From: an uncultured Methylococcaceae bacterium | GTDB taxonomy: Bacteria; Pseudomonadota; Gammaproteobacteria; Methylococcales; Methylococcaceae | Assembly (NCBI GenBank): GCA_903910005.1 | Contig: CAIVXW010000255.1 | Location: 1-8,586 of the forward strand | DNA: 8,586 nucleotides | Direction of reading: 5' to 3' | Shown: piece by piece, positions 1 through 6,975 of the stretch | How the letters are laid out: each line of letters begins with the position of its first letter | Numbering within the stretch: the stretch's first letter is position 1 | Translations under genes and position numbers: made by a program | The notes under the pieces: generated by a model | Seen by the model: only the letters and a program-made list of their open reading frames with translations | What the model was told of the DNA's origin: nothing | Database searches by the model: none

Positions 1-737
1 ACCTCGTCACGGGTAATCCGCTTTTCGGTGACTTCCAGTCCCTGTTCGCGGGCTATCGTGAGGATGGTTTCCCGGGTGATGCCCTCCAGGGCAGAGGTCA
101 GATCCGGGGTGTACAGTTTGCCCCGGCGGATGATGAAAATGTTTTCGCCGCTGCCTTCGGCCACGTAGCCCTCATGATCCAGCAACAGGGCCTCATCGCA
201 ACCGGCATCGACCGCTTCCTGCACCGCCAGGATGGAATTGAGGTAATTGCCATTGGCCTTGGCTTTGCACATGACGCTGTTGACGTGATTGCGGACGAAG
301 GAGGATGTCCGCACCTTGATGCCCCGGGCCATGTTTTCAGCCCCCAGATAAGAGCCCCATTCCCAGGCGGCCACCATCACGTGTACCTTGAGACCCTTGG
401 CATGAAGTCCCATCCCTTCAGCACCGTAGAAGCACATGGGACGCAGGTAGGCACTGGCCAGTTGATTGCGATCCACCGCCTCACGCTGCACCTGGTCGAG
501 GGTGTCCTTTTCAAAGGGAATGGTCATGCGCATGATATGGGCAGAACGGTACAGCCGGTCGGTGTGATCACGCAGGCGAAAAATGGCGGTTCCTGCCGGG
601 GTCTGGTAAGCCCTGAGTCCTTCAAAAACCCCGCATCCGTAGTGCAGGGTGTGGGTTAAAACGTGGGTTTTGGCATCACGCCAGGGTAGCCACTCGCCAT
701 CCAGCCAGATGAATCCGTTTTTGTCGTCCATTGCCAT
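1..737 (-). CDS. ilvE: Branched-chain amino acid aminotransferase, C-terminus cut by window edge
   Basis: Cytoplasmic PLP fold-type IV enzyme that moves the amino group between glutamate and the keto acids of leucine, isoleucine and valine. I read 245 uninterrupted codons from ATG at 737; about 60 C-terminal residues lie beyond position 1, judging from the usual length near 305. Visible motifs: HYGCGVFEGLRAY (32-44), PLP-binding Lys160 in AKANGNYLNS (159-168), and GYVAEGSGENIF (190-201), which holds the conserved Glu194; GITRETIL (219-226) follows. The sequence resembles Pseudomonas-type IlvE more than enterobacterial IlvE. The start at 737 is preferred because GGAG lies 10 bases upstream; an in-frame ATG two codons later (731) is possible. 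The start is 5 bases past the glnE stop, so translational coupling to glnE is likely. D-amino acid aminotransferase and aminodeoxychorismate lyase share the fold, but the motifs and the glnE neighbour favour IlvE. Confidence 0.93.
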   Translation of the reverse strand, partial: MAMDDKNGFIWLDGEWLPWRDAKTHVLTHTLHYGCGVFEGLRAYQTPAGTAIFRLRDHTDRLYRSAHIMRMTIPFEKDTLDQVQREAVDRNQLASAYLRPMCFYGAEGMGLHAKGLKVHVMVAAWEWGSYLGAENMARGIKVRTSSFVRNHVNSVMCKAKANGNYLNSILAVQEAVDAGCDEALLLDHEGYVAEGSGENIFIIRRGKLYTPDLTSALEGITRETILTIAREQGLEVTEKRITRDE

Positions 738-742
738 GAAGT

Positions 743-3622
743 TTAGTCTCCGAAAGTTGGGGATAAAGGAAGAGAGGGTGATTCGCCGCCCATGATGAGT
801 TGCCAGAGTTGGCTCACCCGGGTGCGTAGATCAAGGTATTCGGTGATCGGGACGTCCGCCGCCACCGCCTGCAGGGCGGCCCGATGGACGCGCTCACGCA
901 GGGTGCAGTAGGCAAGTTTCAGGAAATCAGCCGCGTCGGCAGTCAGGAAACCTGACCGGGCAAGTGCTTCCAGCAGGCGAACGACGTCGGTCCAGACGGT
1001 CAATTCGGCATGGTCACGCGCTCCCGACAGAACGCCGAATTGTACTAAAAATTCAATGTCCACAATACCGCCGATGCCTTGCTTGAGCGGGAAGACCGTC
1101 TGCGTGCGGGGCAGCAGGGTTTCGCGCATTTTTTCCCGCATGGTGACTACTTCCTGACGCAGGATTTCACGGTCGCGTGCCCTGGACAGGGAGCGGTTAC
1201 GGATGCGTTCAAAGGCCCGGGCAACCACCGCATCGCCGGTTATGAAACGGGCCTTGACCAGTGCCTGTTGTTCCCAGGTCCAGGCCTGGGTCATCTGGTA
1301 GGTTTCGTAAGCGGTCAGGTTGCTGACCAGCAAACCGGACGCACCGGACGGTCTCAGCCGCAAATCTATGTCGTAAAGGATGCCGTACGGGGTGTTGGCT
1401 GTTACCAGATGGATGATGCGCCGTCCCAGCCGGGTAAAGAAATCAGCCGTGGCAATGGGGGTGTCGCCGTCGGTGGGATCGGCGTCATCTCCCTCGTACA
1501 AAAACACCAGGTCAAGGTCAGAACTGTAGCTCAATTCAATGCCGCCCAGTTTGCCGTAGGCAATCACCCCGAAGCGGCCCGGCGTCTCCGGACAGGTGCC
1601 GGGCGGCACTCCGTGTCGTTGCGCCGTGATCCGCCAGGCCCAGGTAACCACCGTCTCAATCAGTACTTCGGCAATCCAGGTCAGGTAGTCGCTGACCACC
1701 ATGACCGGAATGGCTTCGACAAGATCAGCCGCCGCCACCCTGAGTACATTGGCCTGTTTGAACTGACGCAGCGTGATCAGAACCTGTTCGGTGTCGTCCG
1801 CATCACAGGCCGCCAGCCGCCGTTCCAGTTCCTGCGCCAGCCCGGTTTTGCTGAGGGGCGTGTAGAGGCGTCGGGTATCCAGCAGTTCATCCAGTAACAG
1901 GGGGTGACGGGCTATGTAATGGATGATCCAGGGTCCGCCGATCGCCATTTTGACCAGCAAGGCCAGCACTGGGGTATTTTCGGCCAGCAGACTCAGATAC
2001 ACCGTGCGACCGGCAATGGATTCCAGTAACCCGAGTAGCGGTTCCAGTGATTGGGTGGGCTGCCCGGACGCAGCCATCAGATGCAGCAGGGCAGGGAGCA
2101 GGCGATTGATTTCGGTAATGGCCCGTGGTGTGGCCTGGCGCAGGGCCGACCCGGCAGCAAAATGAGTGAGCAAGCGGGCCGCCGCGTCGGCTTCGGGCCA
2201 GTTGAGCGTTTCCAGTCGGGCCCGGTTTGAGGCTTCGTCCTCGGCGAGGCCGAACGAGGTGTCGGCATCCCCGGAGCCCGCTTCAATGACCTGATGGAAT
2301 GCGGCATGAACCGGCTGCCGTACCGCGTCGATGGCCTGTTTGGCACTGTCCCAGTCCGGATAACCCAGCGCAAAAGCCAGGCTGGCCCGCTGTAACGGAT
2401 CGGTTGGTAAATCGTGGGTTTGGGCGTCGGCCTGTTGCTGCAGGCGGTTTTCCACCCGGCGCAGGCAGCGGTAGGCGTCGGTCAGGGTCGATACCAGTGC
2501 CATCGGCAGCAGTTCCAGTTCACCCAGGGTGGTCAGCACGCCAAGGATGTCCCGTCGGCGCAGGCGCGGTTCCTGGCCGCCCCGGATCAATTGAAATGCC
2601 TGGCCGATGAATTCGATCTCCCGGATGCCCCCCGGCCCGAGTTTGATGTTGTCCAGCCGATCCCGCCGTTGCAATTCGCGGGTGATTTTCTGCTTCAGGC
2701 CACGTAGTTCGCCCAGGGCGCGGTAATCCAGATAACGCCGGTACACAAAGGGACGAATAATGGCATCCAGTTCAGCACCACCCGCCCGATCCCCTGCCAC
2801 CACGCGGGCCTTTACCATGGCATAGCGTTCCCATTCACGGGCCTGTCCCTGGTAGTAAATGTCCATTGCTTCCAGGCTCATTACCAGGGGGCCGCTGTCA
2901 CCAAAGGGACGCAGGCGGGTATCGACCCGGAACACAAAACCGTCCTCGGTACGGGCATCCAGCACCTTTACCAGGCTCCGGGCCAGGCGGGCATAAAATT
3001 CACTGTAGGGGGTTTGGTTGCGGTCAGGCAGCAGACCGTCATTCCGGTAGCCAAAGATAAGATCAATGTCAGAGGAAAAATTAAGCTCGAAGGCTCCCAG
3101 TTTACCCATGCCCAATACCAGCAGGGACTGGGGTTGACCGGCCTGATCCAGCGGAACCGGGCCGCGTAATTCGGCCTGCCGGAATAAAAAGGCCAGGCTT
3201 GCGTCGATGCAGGTTTCTGCCAGCCAGGACAATTCCTGCAAGGTGTCCTCCAGACTGGCCCAGTCGGCGATGTCGCGCCAGGCGATGCGGATCATTTCCC
3301 GATTGCGGAATTGCCTGAGGACACGCATCCAGTCGGTTTCGGTTTGAACCGCGCCGGTGAGTTCGCACAGGAGCTGGCGGTAGTCGTCTGCCGTCCGGGT
3401 GGCTGACAGCAGTCGGCCTGAGTCCACCAGATGCAGCAAATGATCGGGTTGACGGATACACTGACTGGCAATGAAGGAACTGACGGCCCAGACCGGTTCC
3501 AGGGTGTCCTGAACCGGCACGGGCAAAGCCAGCCACCGGGCCTCGCCCAGACGCTCACGCAGTTGGTTCAGGGCCAGGGACAGGGGATGACGCAATGGGT
3601 CGGGAATGGTGTGCTGCAACAT
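743..3622 (-). CDS. glnE: Bifunctional glutamine synthetase adenylyltransferase/adenylyl-removing enzyme
   Basis: Cytoplasmic enzyme that inactivates glutamine synthetase by adding AMP to a tyrosine of GlnA and reverses this by phosphorolysis, under direction of PII (GlnB) and glutamine. At 959 residues it is close to the E. coli enzyme (946). Both nucleotidyltransferase domains are intact. The N-terminal adenylyl-removing domain has GMGKLGAFELN (171-181) and Asp185/Asp187 in SSDIDLIF. The C-terminal adenylyltransferase domain has YGKLGGIELSYS (689-700) and Asp702/Asp704 in SDLDLVF. These asparates match the metal-binding pairs known in E. coli (173/175 and 701/703). Each half is followed by an RLRPxGxSG motif (237-244, 755-763) and a GGIxxIEF motif (331-338, 851-858). 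The ATG at 3622 has AGGAAG five bases upstream. The gene follows a small secreted-protein gene and precedes ilvE without a terminator. No frameshift or missing catalytic residue was seen. Confidence 0.97.
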   Translation of the reverse strand: MLQHTIPDPLRHPLSLALNQLRERLGEARWLALPVPVQDTLEPVWAVSSFIASQCIRQPDHLLHLVDSGRLLSATRTADDYRQLLCELTGAVQTETDWMRVLRQFRNREMIRIAWRDIADWASLEDTLQELSWLAETCIDASLAFLFRQAELRGPVPLDQAGQPQSLLVLGMGKLGAFELNFSSDIDLIFGYRNDGLLPDRNQTPYSEFYARLARSLVKVLDARTEDGFVFRVDTRLRPFGDSGPLVMSLEAMDIYYQGQAREWERYAMVKARVVAGDRAGGAELDAIIRPFVYRRYLDYRALGELRGLKQKITRELQRRDRLDNIKLGPGGIREIEFIGQAFQLIRGGQEPRLRRRDILGVLTTLGELELLPMALVSTLTDAYRCLRRVENRLQQQADAQTHDLPTDPLQRASLAFALGYPDWDSAKQAIDAVRQPVHAAFHQVIEAGSGDADTSFGLAEDEASNRARLETLNWPEADAAARLLTHFAAGSALRQATPRAITEINRLLPALLHLMAASGQPTQSLEPLLGLLESIAGRTVYLSLLAENTPVLALLVKMAIGGPWIIHYIARHPLLLDELLDTRRLYTPLSKTGLAQELERRLAACDADDTEQVLITLRQFKQANVLRVAAADLVEAIPVMVVSDYLTWIAEVLIETVVTWAWRITAQRHGVPPGTCPETPGRFGVIAYGKLGGIELSYSSDLDLVFLYEGDDADPTDGDTPIATADFFTRLGRRIIHLVTANTPYGILYDIDLRLRPSGASGLLVSNLTAYETYQMTQAWTWEQQALVKARFITGDAVVARAFERIRNRSLSRARDREILRQEVVTMREKMRETLLPRTQTVFPLKQGIGGIVDIEFLVQFGVLSGARDHAELTVWTDVVRLLEALARSGFLTADAADFLKLAYCTLRERVHRAALQAVAADVPITEYLDLRTRVSQLWQLIMGGESPSLPLSPTFGD
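748..751 (-). promoter_or_regulatory. ilvE ribosome binding site inside the end of glnE
   Basis: GGAG on the minus strand lies in the last two sense codons of glnE (Gly-Asp), 10 bases before the ilvE ATG at 737. Ribosomes finishing glnE would cover this site. This suggests coupled translation and supports 737 as the ilvE start. Confidence 0.6.
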
Positions 3623-3623
3623 G

Positions 3624-3662
3624 GGGGCTTCCTGTTGGTGGAGACTGGCTGATGGAAGCCCC
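3624..3662 (-). promoter_or_regulatory. Hairpin covering the glnE ribosome binding site
   Basis: In the sense of glnE, GGGGCTTCC (3662-3654) is followed 21 bases later by its perfect complement GGAAGCCCC (3632-3624), which ends one base before the ATG. The right arm holds most of the AGGAAG Shine-Dalgarno sequence. Nine base pairs, six of them G-C, could hide the site. No T-run follows, so it is not a terminator. Whether the left arm is transcribed depends on where the mRNA starts. Confidence 0.5.
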
Positions 3663-3663
3663 T

Positions 3664-3692
3664 AGCGTTCCGCGCTTTGGCGGGAGTGTCAA
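3664..3692 (-). promoter_or_regulatory. Possible sigma70-type promoter of glnE
   Basis: A perfect -35 hexamer TTGACA (3692-3687) is followed after 17 bases by AACGCT (3669-3664), a weak -10. A transcript from here would begin near 3657, inside the left arm of the hairpin over the glnE start. The good -35 and ideal spacing are offset by the poor -10, so this is tentative. Confidence 0.35.
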
Positions 3693-3710
3693 GTCGTGGC
3701 GGGGGTAAAT

Positions 3711-3923
3711 TCAGCGCATTTGCCGCCAGCGGTAGTGTACCTGGCCATCGTCGCACTGATAGCCTGCCCGGTTGCTGCCATCGGTCTCGGCAACGGCGAC
3801 ACAATGATGTTCACGACTGAACCTGTCCCAGTCACTTTCCACCGTGCGGTTGCCCAGCAACAAAACGGCCTCGGCCAGCACGGCAAAGGCAACGCCCCCA
3901 AATAAAACATGGTTTATTTTCAT
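3711..3923 (-). CDS. Small exported or membrane-anchored CDDG protein, function unknown
   Basis: Seventy residues. A short basic start (MKINH) precedes a hydrophobic stretch (about 6-24, VLFGGVAFAVLAEAVLLLG), which is either a signal peptide or a single N-terminal anchor; no lipobox Cys follows it. The remaining 45 residues are polar and would lie in the periplasm. They contain exactly two cysteines, Cys41 in REHHCVAVAE and Cys58 in YQCDDG, which could form a disulfide. From memory, the pattern W..F...H.C, then a CDDG motif near an aromatic-Arg C-terminus, resembles a widespread group of small uncharacterised proteobacterial proteins; members often have a longer glycine-rich middle, which is short here. 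I do not know its function. The ATG at 3923 is chosen because GGGAG lies 10 bases upstream and a promoter is predicted just before it. The frame is open further upstream to 4124, but that part would overlap the predicted promoter and looks non-coding. It precedes glnE by 87 bp. Confidence 0.72.
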   Translation of the reverse strand: MKINHVLFGGVAFAVLAEAVLLLGNRTVESDWDRFSREHHCVAVAETDGSNRAGYQCDDGQVHYRWRQMR

Positions 3924-3948
3924 GGTTTGAATTCTCCCGGTAGCAGAC

Positions 3949-3977
3949 ATGATAATGAAATGGAATGATGGATTCAG
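3949..3977 (-). promoter_or_regulatory. Predicted promoter of the small CDDG protein gene
   Basis: On the minus strand CTGAAT (3977-3972, 3 of 6 consensus bases) is followed after 17 bases by TATCAT (3954-3949, 5 of 6). Transcription would begin near 3942, leaving a leader of about 19 bases that carries the GGGAG ribosome binding site. It would rule out the upstream in-frame ATG at 3950, which lies in the -10. Confidence 0.45.
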
Positions 3978-3980
3978 TGC

Positions 3981-3990
3981 CCGGATACGG
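3981..3990. repeat. 10-bp word shared with the zwf promoter region
   Basis: CCGGATACGG occurs here, directly before the predicted -10 of the kinase gene. Its exact reverse complement occurs at 6980-6989, in the predicted promoter upstream of zwf. The word has CCG/CGG ends around GATA, so it is a short imperfect palindrome. It could be a shared operator half-site or a coincidence. Confidence 0.35.
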
Positions 3991-3996
3991 CATAAT
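3991..3996 (+). promoter_or_regulatory. Possible -10 element for the hybrid kinase gene
   Basis: CATAAT matches five of six -10 consensus bases. No convincing -35 lies 16-18 bases upstream (TGGATT at 3969-3974 is the nearest candidate), which hints at activator dependence. A start near 4003 would give a leader of about 90 bases containing both inverted repeats described at 4007-4067. Confidence 0.35.
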
Positions 3997-4006
3997 TGTG
4001 CCTGTT

Positions 4007-4041
4007 CCGGCTCGCCTGAGACCAGAACCCCGTCAGGCCGG
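4007..4041 (+). promoter_or_regulatory. Upstream alternative hairpin in the kinase leader
   Basis: GCCTGA (4014-4019) pairs with TCAGGC (4033-4038) across a 13-base loop. If the outermost pair of that helix opens, CCGG (4007-4010) can pair with CCGG (4038-4041). The right arm is the same TCAGGC that forms the base of the larger hairpin at 4033-4067, so the two structures exclude each other. The pairing is seen directly; a regulatory role is inferred. Confidence 0.35.
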
Positions 4042-4067
4042 TTCCATCCGGGTGGAACCGTGCCTGA
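4033..4067 (+). promoter_or_regulatory. Strong terminator-like hairpin in the kinase leader
   Basis: TCAGGC then CGGTTCCA (4033-4046), a six-base loop TCCGGG, TGGAACCG (4053-4060), one bulged T at 4061, and GCCTGA (4062-4067). This makes a 14-bp GC-rich stem followed by only TTT before GCCCC. It ends 27 bases before the kinase GTG. As an intrinsic terminator it is weak because the T-run is short. It could act as an attenuator, a pause site or an mRNA-stabilising element, or be an extragenic palindrome. Confidence 0.55.
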
Positions 4068-4094
4068 TTTGCCCCTTGCTGCATCGAGACTCCA

Positions 4095-6905
4095 GTGAAA
4101 AAAATCACCCTTGAAATGCGTCACCGCCTGCTATTGTTGCTGGCGGGTGCCTTGCTGGTTCCCATACTGGTGACCACAGCCATCCTGTTTGGCTGGAGCA
4201 ATTGGTGGCTGGAACGTGAAGCCGGTTTTGAGGCGGAGCTGTTGCATGGCCAGATTCGCCAGACCTTCAGCGAATTTGACCACCTGATTGCCGACGATGA
4301 GCAGCGACTGGATCAGGAACTCGACACCGCCCTCGACCGGTTGGCCGGTGCTGTGGCCAGGGTCGGGAAGCCTGTTGCCGCCTTCAGTACCGCCGAACTG
4401 GATCGACTGGCCCGCGAACTGAACGTACACGATGTTTACCTGATTGATGCCGATACCACCATACAGGCGACCAATTATCCTCCTGATCTGCATTTCAGGC
4501 TGGGCAATATATCCAGCGATCTGGAAACCCTGTTGCTGGACATCCTCAGGAACAAACGCAAGGTAGTTGACCGGATCAACATTTCAACCCAGACCAATGT
4601 CATCAAGAAATATGCCTATTACGCCCCGCCCGGCAAGGATTATATGGTGGAGGTTGCCATGGATTTTAAACGGTATATTGCCGCCCGGCACGGTGAGGCT
4701 TTTTCGAAATATCTATTTGAGGGGTTGTTTCGCAACCTGACCAAGGGTCATGCCTATCTGAGGCAAGTCGATTTATACCGGGTCAATGCCATGAAGTCCC
4801 TCAGGTTTTTCGAGGATTCGCCACCGTTGCCGGAGGGTGTCATTGCCCGTCTGCAAACCCTGCCCAGACTGGTATTGCAGGATGGCCCGCTATGGCAGGT
4901 ATTTTCAACGCTGCCCATTTCCGCCAGTTATACCGGTTCGTCCGAATCCTGGGTAGTGAGGAGTACCTTCGACCGCTCCGCCTTCCTGCAGGCCCGCGAT
5001 CTTGCGATAGGACTCATCCTGCTGATTTATTTCCTTGTGGCCCTGTTCACTTTCCTGCTGGGTCGACGGTTTCTCGAATACCACTTTTCCCGCAAAATTC
5101 AGGACATCGGTCAGGCTCTGGAGCGGGTGACGCACGGCCACTATGATACCTTAATCAACGTCAATGGCACGGATGAACTTGACTATATGGCAGCCAATGT
5201 CAATATCATGCAGCAATTCATCCAGGAACGTGAGGAACAACTGGCCCAGACCAATCGTGATCTGGAGGAAAAAAAGGAAGCCGCTGAAATCGCCAACCAT
5301 ACCAAAAGCCGTTTTCTGGCCAACATGAGCCACGAAATCAGAACCCCCATGAACGGCATCATCGGGCTTAGCCAACTGGCGCGGGAATCGGGATGCGTCT
5401 CGGTGATGCAGGATTATCTCGACAAAATTCACTACTCCGGCCTGGCCTTGCTTGAAATCATCAATGATATTCTCGATTTCTCCAAACTGGAAGCCGGGGC
5501 GATGCAAATGCGCAAGGCTCCCTTCCAGTTGCGTGAACTGACCCGGGATGTATTTACCCTGACCAGTCTGCGGGCCGAATCCAAGGGGTTGCTCATGACC
5601 CTGCATATTGACCCGGCGGTACCAGCCACCCTGGCCGGTGACCCTCAGCGCATCCGCCAGGTCTTGATTAATCTGGTGGGTAATGCCATCAAATTTACTG
5701 ATCGGGGCGAGGTGCGGGTCGAAATCAGCCCGGGAACCGCCGATGCCACGCAGGCGGCGTCGGCTTTCCCCGTCACCTGGTCGGTTCGTGATACCGGCAT
5801 CGGCATTGCCGCCGAAGACAAGGCCCATCTGTTCAAGCCCTTTACCCAGGTGGATACCTCCAACAGTCGCCAGTATGGCGGTACGGGGCTGGGCCTGACC
5901 ATTTCAGCCGACCTGGTGCGCCTGATGGGAGGGGATTGCATCCAGGTGGAAAGCAGTCCGGGCCAGGGCAGTTGTTTCAGTTTTACCCTGCCACTGGAAT
6001 CCGCCGATTTGAGTGCCGGGGTTGCGCCGCAGGAACCGGATACCAGCCTCAGTTCTCCCCGCCTGGACGGGTACCGGGTATTGCTGGTAGAGGACAACCC
6101 CATCAATCAACTGGTGGCCAAATCGTTGCTGGAAAATCAGGGAGCCACGGTAACGCTGGCCCATAATGGCCGGGAGGCGGTCGATCTGCTGGCCAACAGT
6201 GACGAAAACCGGTTTGACGTGGTGCTGATGGACATTCAGATGCCGGTCATGGATGGTCATACCGCGACCATGGTCATCCGGCAGCAACTGTTACTGACCG
6301 AAATCCCCATTATCGCCACTACCGCCCATGCCTTGCAGGAGGAACAACAACGCTGCTTCGCCAGCGGTATGGACGAACACCTGACCAAACCCATCAACGC
6401 TACCCAGATGGTGCGTACCATCACCCGCCTGGTGCGAACCTCCCGCCACCGAATTACCACCGTTACACCGGGTATGGCGGACAGTGTAGCCCGTACCCAA
6501 TCCGGTGCTGGCGATACCGGCGTTTCGCCACTGCGGGCCAGGGCGGCTCCATCCGGTTCCGAAGGGGACGACTGGCTGGATGTCAAAGGTGCCCTGGCAC
6601 TGCTGGACGGCGATGAAGCCTTCTACCGACAGATGCTGGAACTGTTCATGCTTGAAAATGCAACCGATGCTGTCCGCATTCGCGAACTGCTGGAGCAGGG
6701 CTTTAACCCGGAGGCACACCGGATTGCCCACACTTTAAAGGGGCTGGCCGCCACCCTGGGATTGACGTTACTGCACCAGGCGGCAGTCGCCGTGGATGCC
6801 GCTTTCAAGGCTGCTGAATATCACCGGCTGGGCGGGTTGCTCGACCACCTGGAGGATGAACTGGTAAGGGCCATCACCGGCCTGGAAGCAGTATGCCGAC
6901 GGTGA
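4095..6905 (+). CDS. Membrane hybrid sensor histidine kinase with receiver and Hpt domains (BarA/GacS-type layout)
   Basis: Inner-membrane phosphorelay kinase of 936 residues. Order of parts: transmembrane segment 1 (about 11-33); periplasmic sensor (about 34-302) without a clear named motif, possibly Cache-like; transmembrane segment 2 (about 303-323); HAMP-like region (325-378, ending TDELDYMAANVN); short coiled coil (about 377-405); HisKA with phospho-acceptor His413 in FLANMSHEIRTPMN; HATPase with Asn530, DTGIG (566-570) and GGTGLGL (595-601); receiver with Asp667, acceptor Asp713 in LMDIQMPVMDG, Thr742/Thr743 and Lys765; a flexible linker (about 780-825); Hpt with His879 in AHTLKG. All phosphotransfer residues are present, so a His-Asp-His relay to an external regulator is expected. 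No response regulator gene adjoins it. The GTG start gives a basic N-terminus before the first membrane segment; its ribosome binding site is weak. An ATG at 4116 has none. Length and order match BarA/GacS, but the sensor domain does not allow me to call it an orthologue. Confidence 0.93.
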   Translation: MKKITLEMRHRLLLLLAGALLVPILVTTAILFGWSNWWLEREAGFEAELLHGQIRQTFSEFDHLIADDEQRLDQELDTALDRLAGAVARVGKPVAAFSTAELDRLARELNVHDVYLIDADTTIQATNYPPDLHFRLGNISSDLETLLLDILRNKRKVVDRINISTQTNVIKKYAYYAPPGKDYMVEVAMDFKRYIAARHGEAFSKYLFEGLFRNLTKGHAYLRQVDLYRVNAMKSLRFFEDSPPLPEGVIARLQTLPRLVLQDGPLWQVFSTLPISASYTGSSESWVVRSTFDRSAFLQARDLAIGLILLIYFLVALFTFLLGRRFLEYHFSRKIQDIGQALERVTHGHYDTLINVNGTDELDYMAANVNIMQQFIQEREEQLAQTNRDLEEKKEAAEIANHTKSRFLANMSHEIRTPMNGIIGLSQLARESGCVSVMQDYLDKIHYSGLALLEIINDILDFSKLEAGAMQMRKAPFQLRELTRDVFTLTSLRAESKGLLMTLHIDPAVPATLAGDPQRIRQVLINLVGNAIKFTDRGEVRVEISPGTADATQAASAFPVTWSVRDTGIGIAAEDKAHLFKPFTQVDTSNSRQYGGTGLGLTISADLVRLMGGDCIQVESSPGQGSCFSFTLPLESADLSAGVAPQEPDTSLSSPRLDGYRVLLVEDNPINQLVAKSLLENQGATVTLAHNGREAVDLLANSDENRFDVVLMDIQMPVMDGHTATMVIRQQLLLTEIPIIATTAHALQEEQQRCFASGMDEHLTKPINATQMVRTITRLVRTSRHRITTVTPGMADSVARTQSGAGDTGVSPLRARAAPSGSEGDDWLDVKGALALLDGDEAFYRQMLELFMLENATDAVRIRELLEQGFNPEAHRIAHTLKGLAATLGLTLLHQAAVAVDAAFKAAEYHRLGGLLDHLEDELVRAITGLEAVCRR

Positions 6906-6975
6906 CGGCAGTGGCCCGGGGATAAGGGGCGTGGTTGGACAGTTCACAGCCCTGAAGGTACCATTCGCAACAGGC

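Noticed and set aside
174..659. 161-codon open frame on the plus strand opposite ilvE
   Set aside because: The ilvE reading carries all family motifs on the other strand. This frame is its mirror and has no ribosome binding site or recognisable motif.
1079..1897. 272-codon open frame on the plus strand opposite glnE
   Set aside because: It lies wholly antisense to the well-supported glnE catalytic region and its product shows no domain. Long antisense frames are common opposite GC-rich genes.
3624..3662. Intrinsic terminator after the small CDDG gene
   Set aside because: The inverted repeat has a 21-base loop and runs straight into the glnE ATG without a T-run on either strand, so a role at the ribosome binding site fits better.
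3924..4124. 67-residue N-terminal extension of the small CDDG protein
   Set aside because: The extension would cross the predicted promoters and the leader hairpin, overlap the kinase start, and place the hydrophobic signal in the middle of the protein. The ATG at 3923 has a good ribosome binding site.
5151..5828. 225-codon open frame on the minus strand opposite the kinase HisKA/HATPase region
   Set aside because: It is a shadow of a strongly conserved coding region and has no family features of its own.
6906..6975. Possible terminator after the kinase gene
   Set aside because: I found only very short complementary words here (for example TTCA/TGAA) and no T-run.
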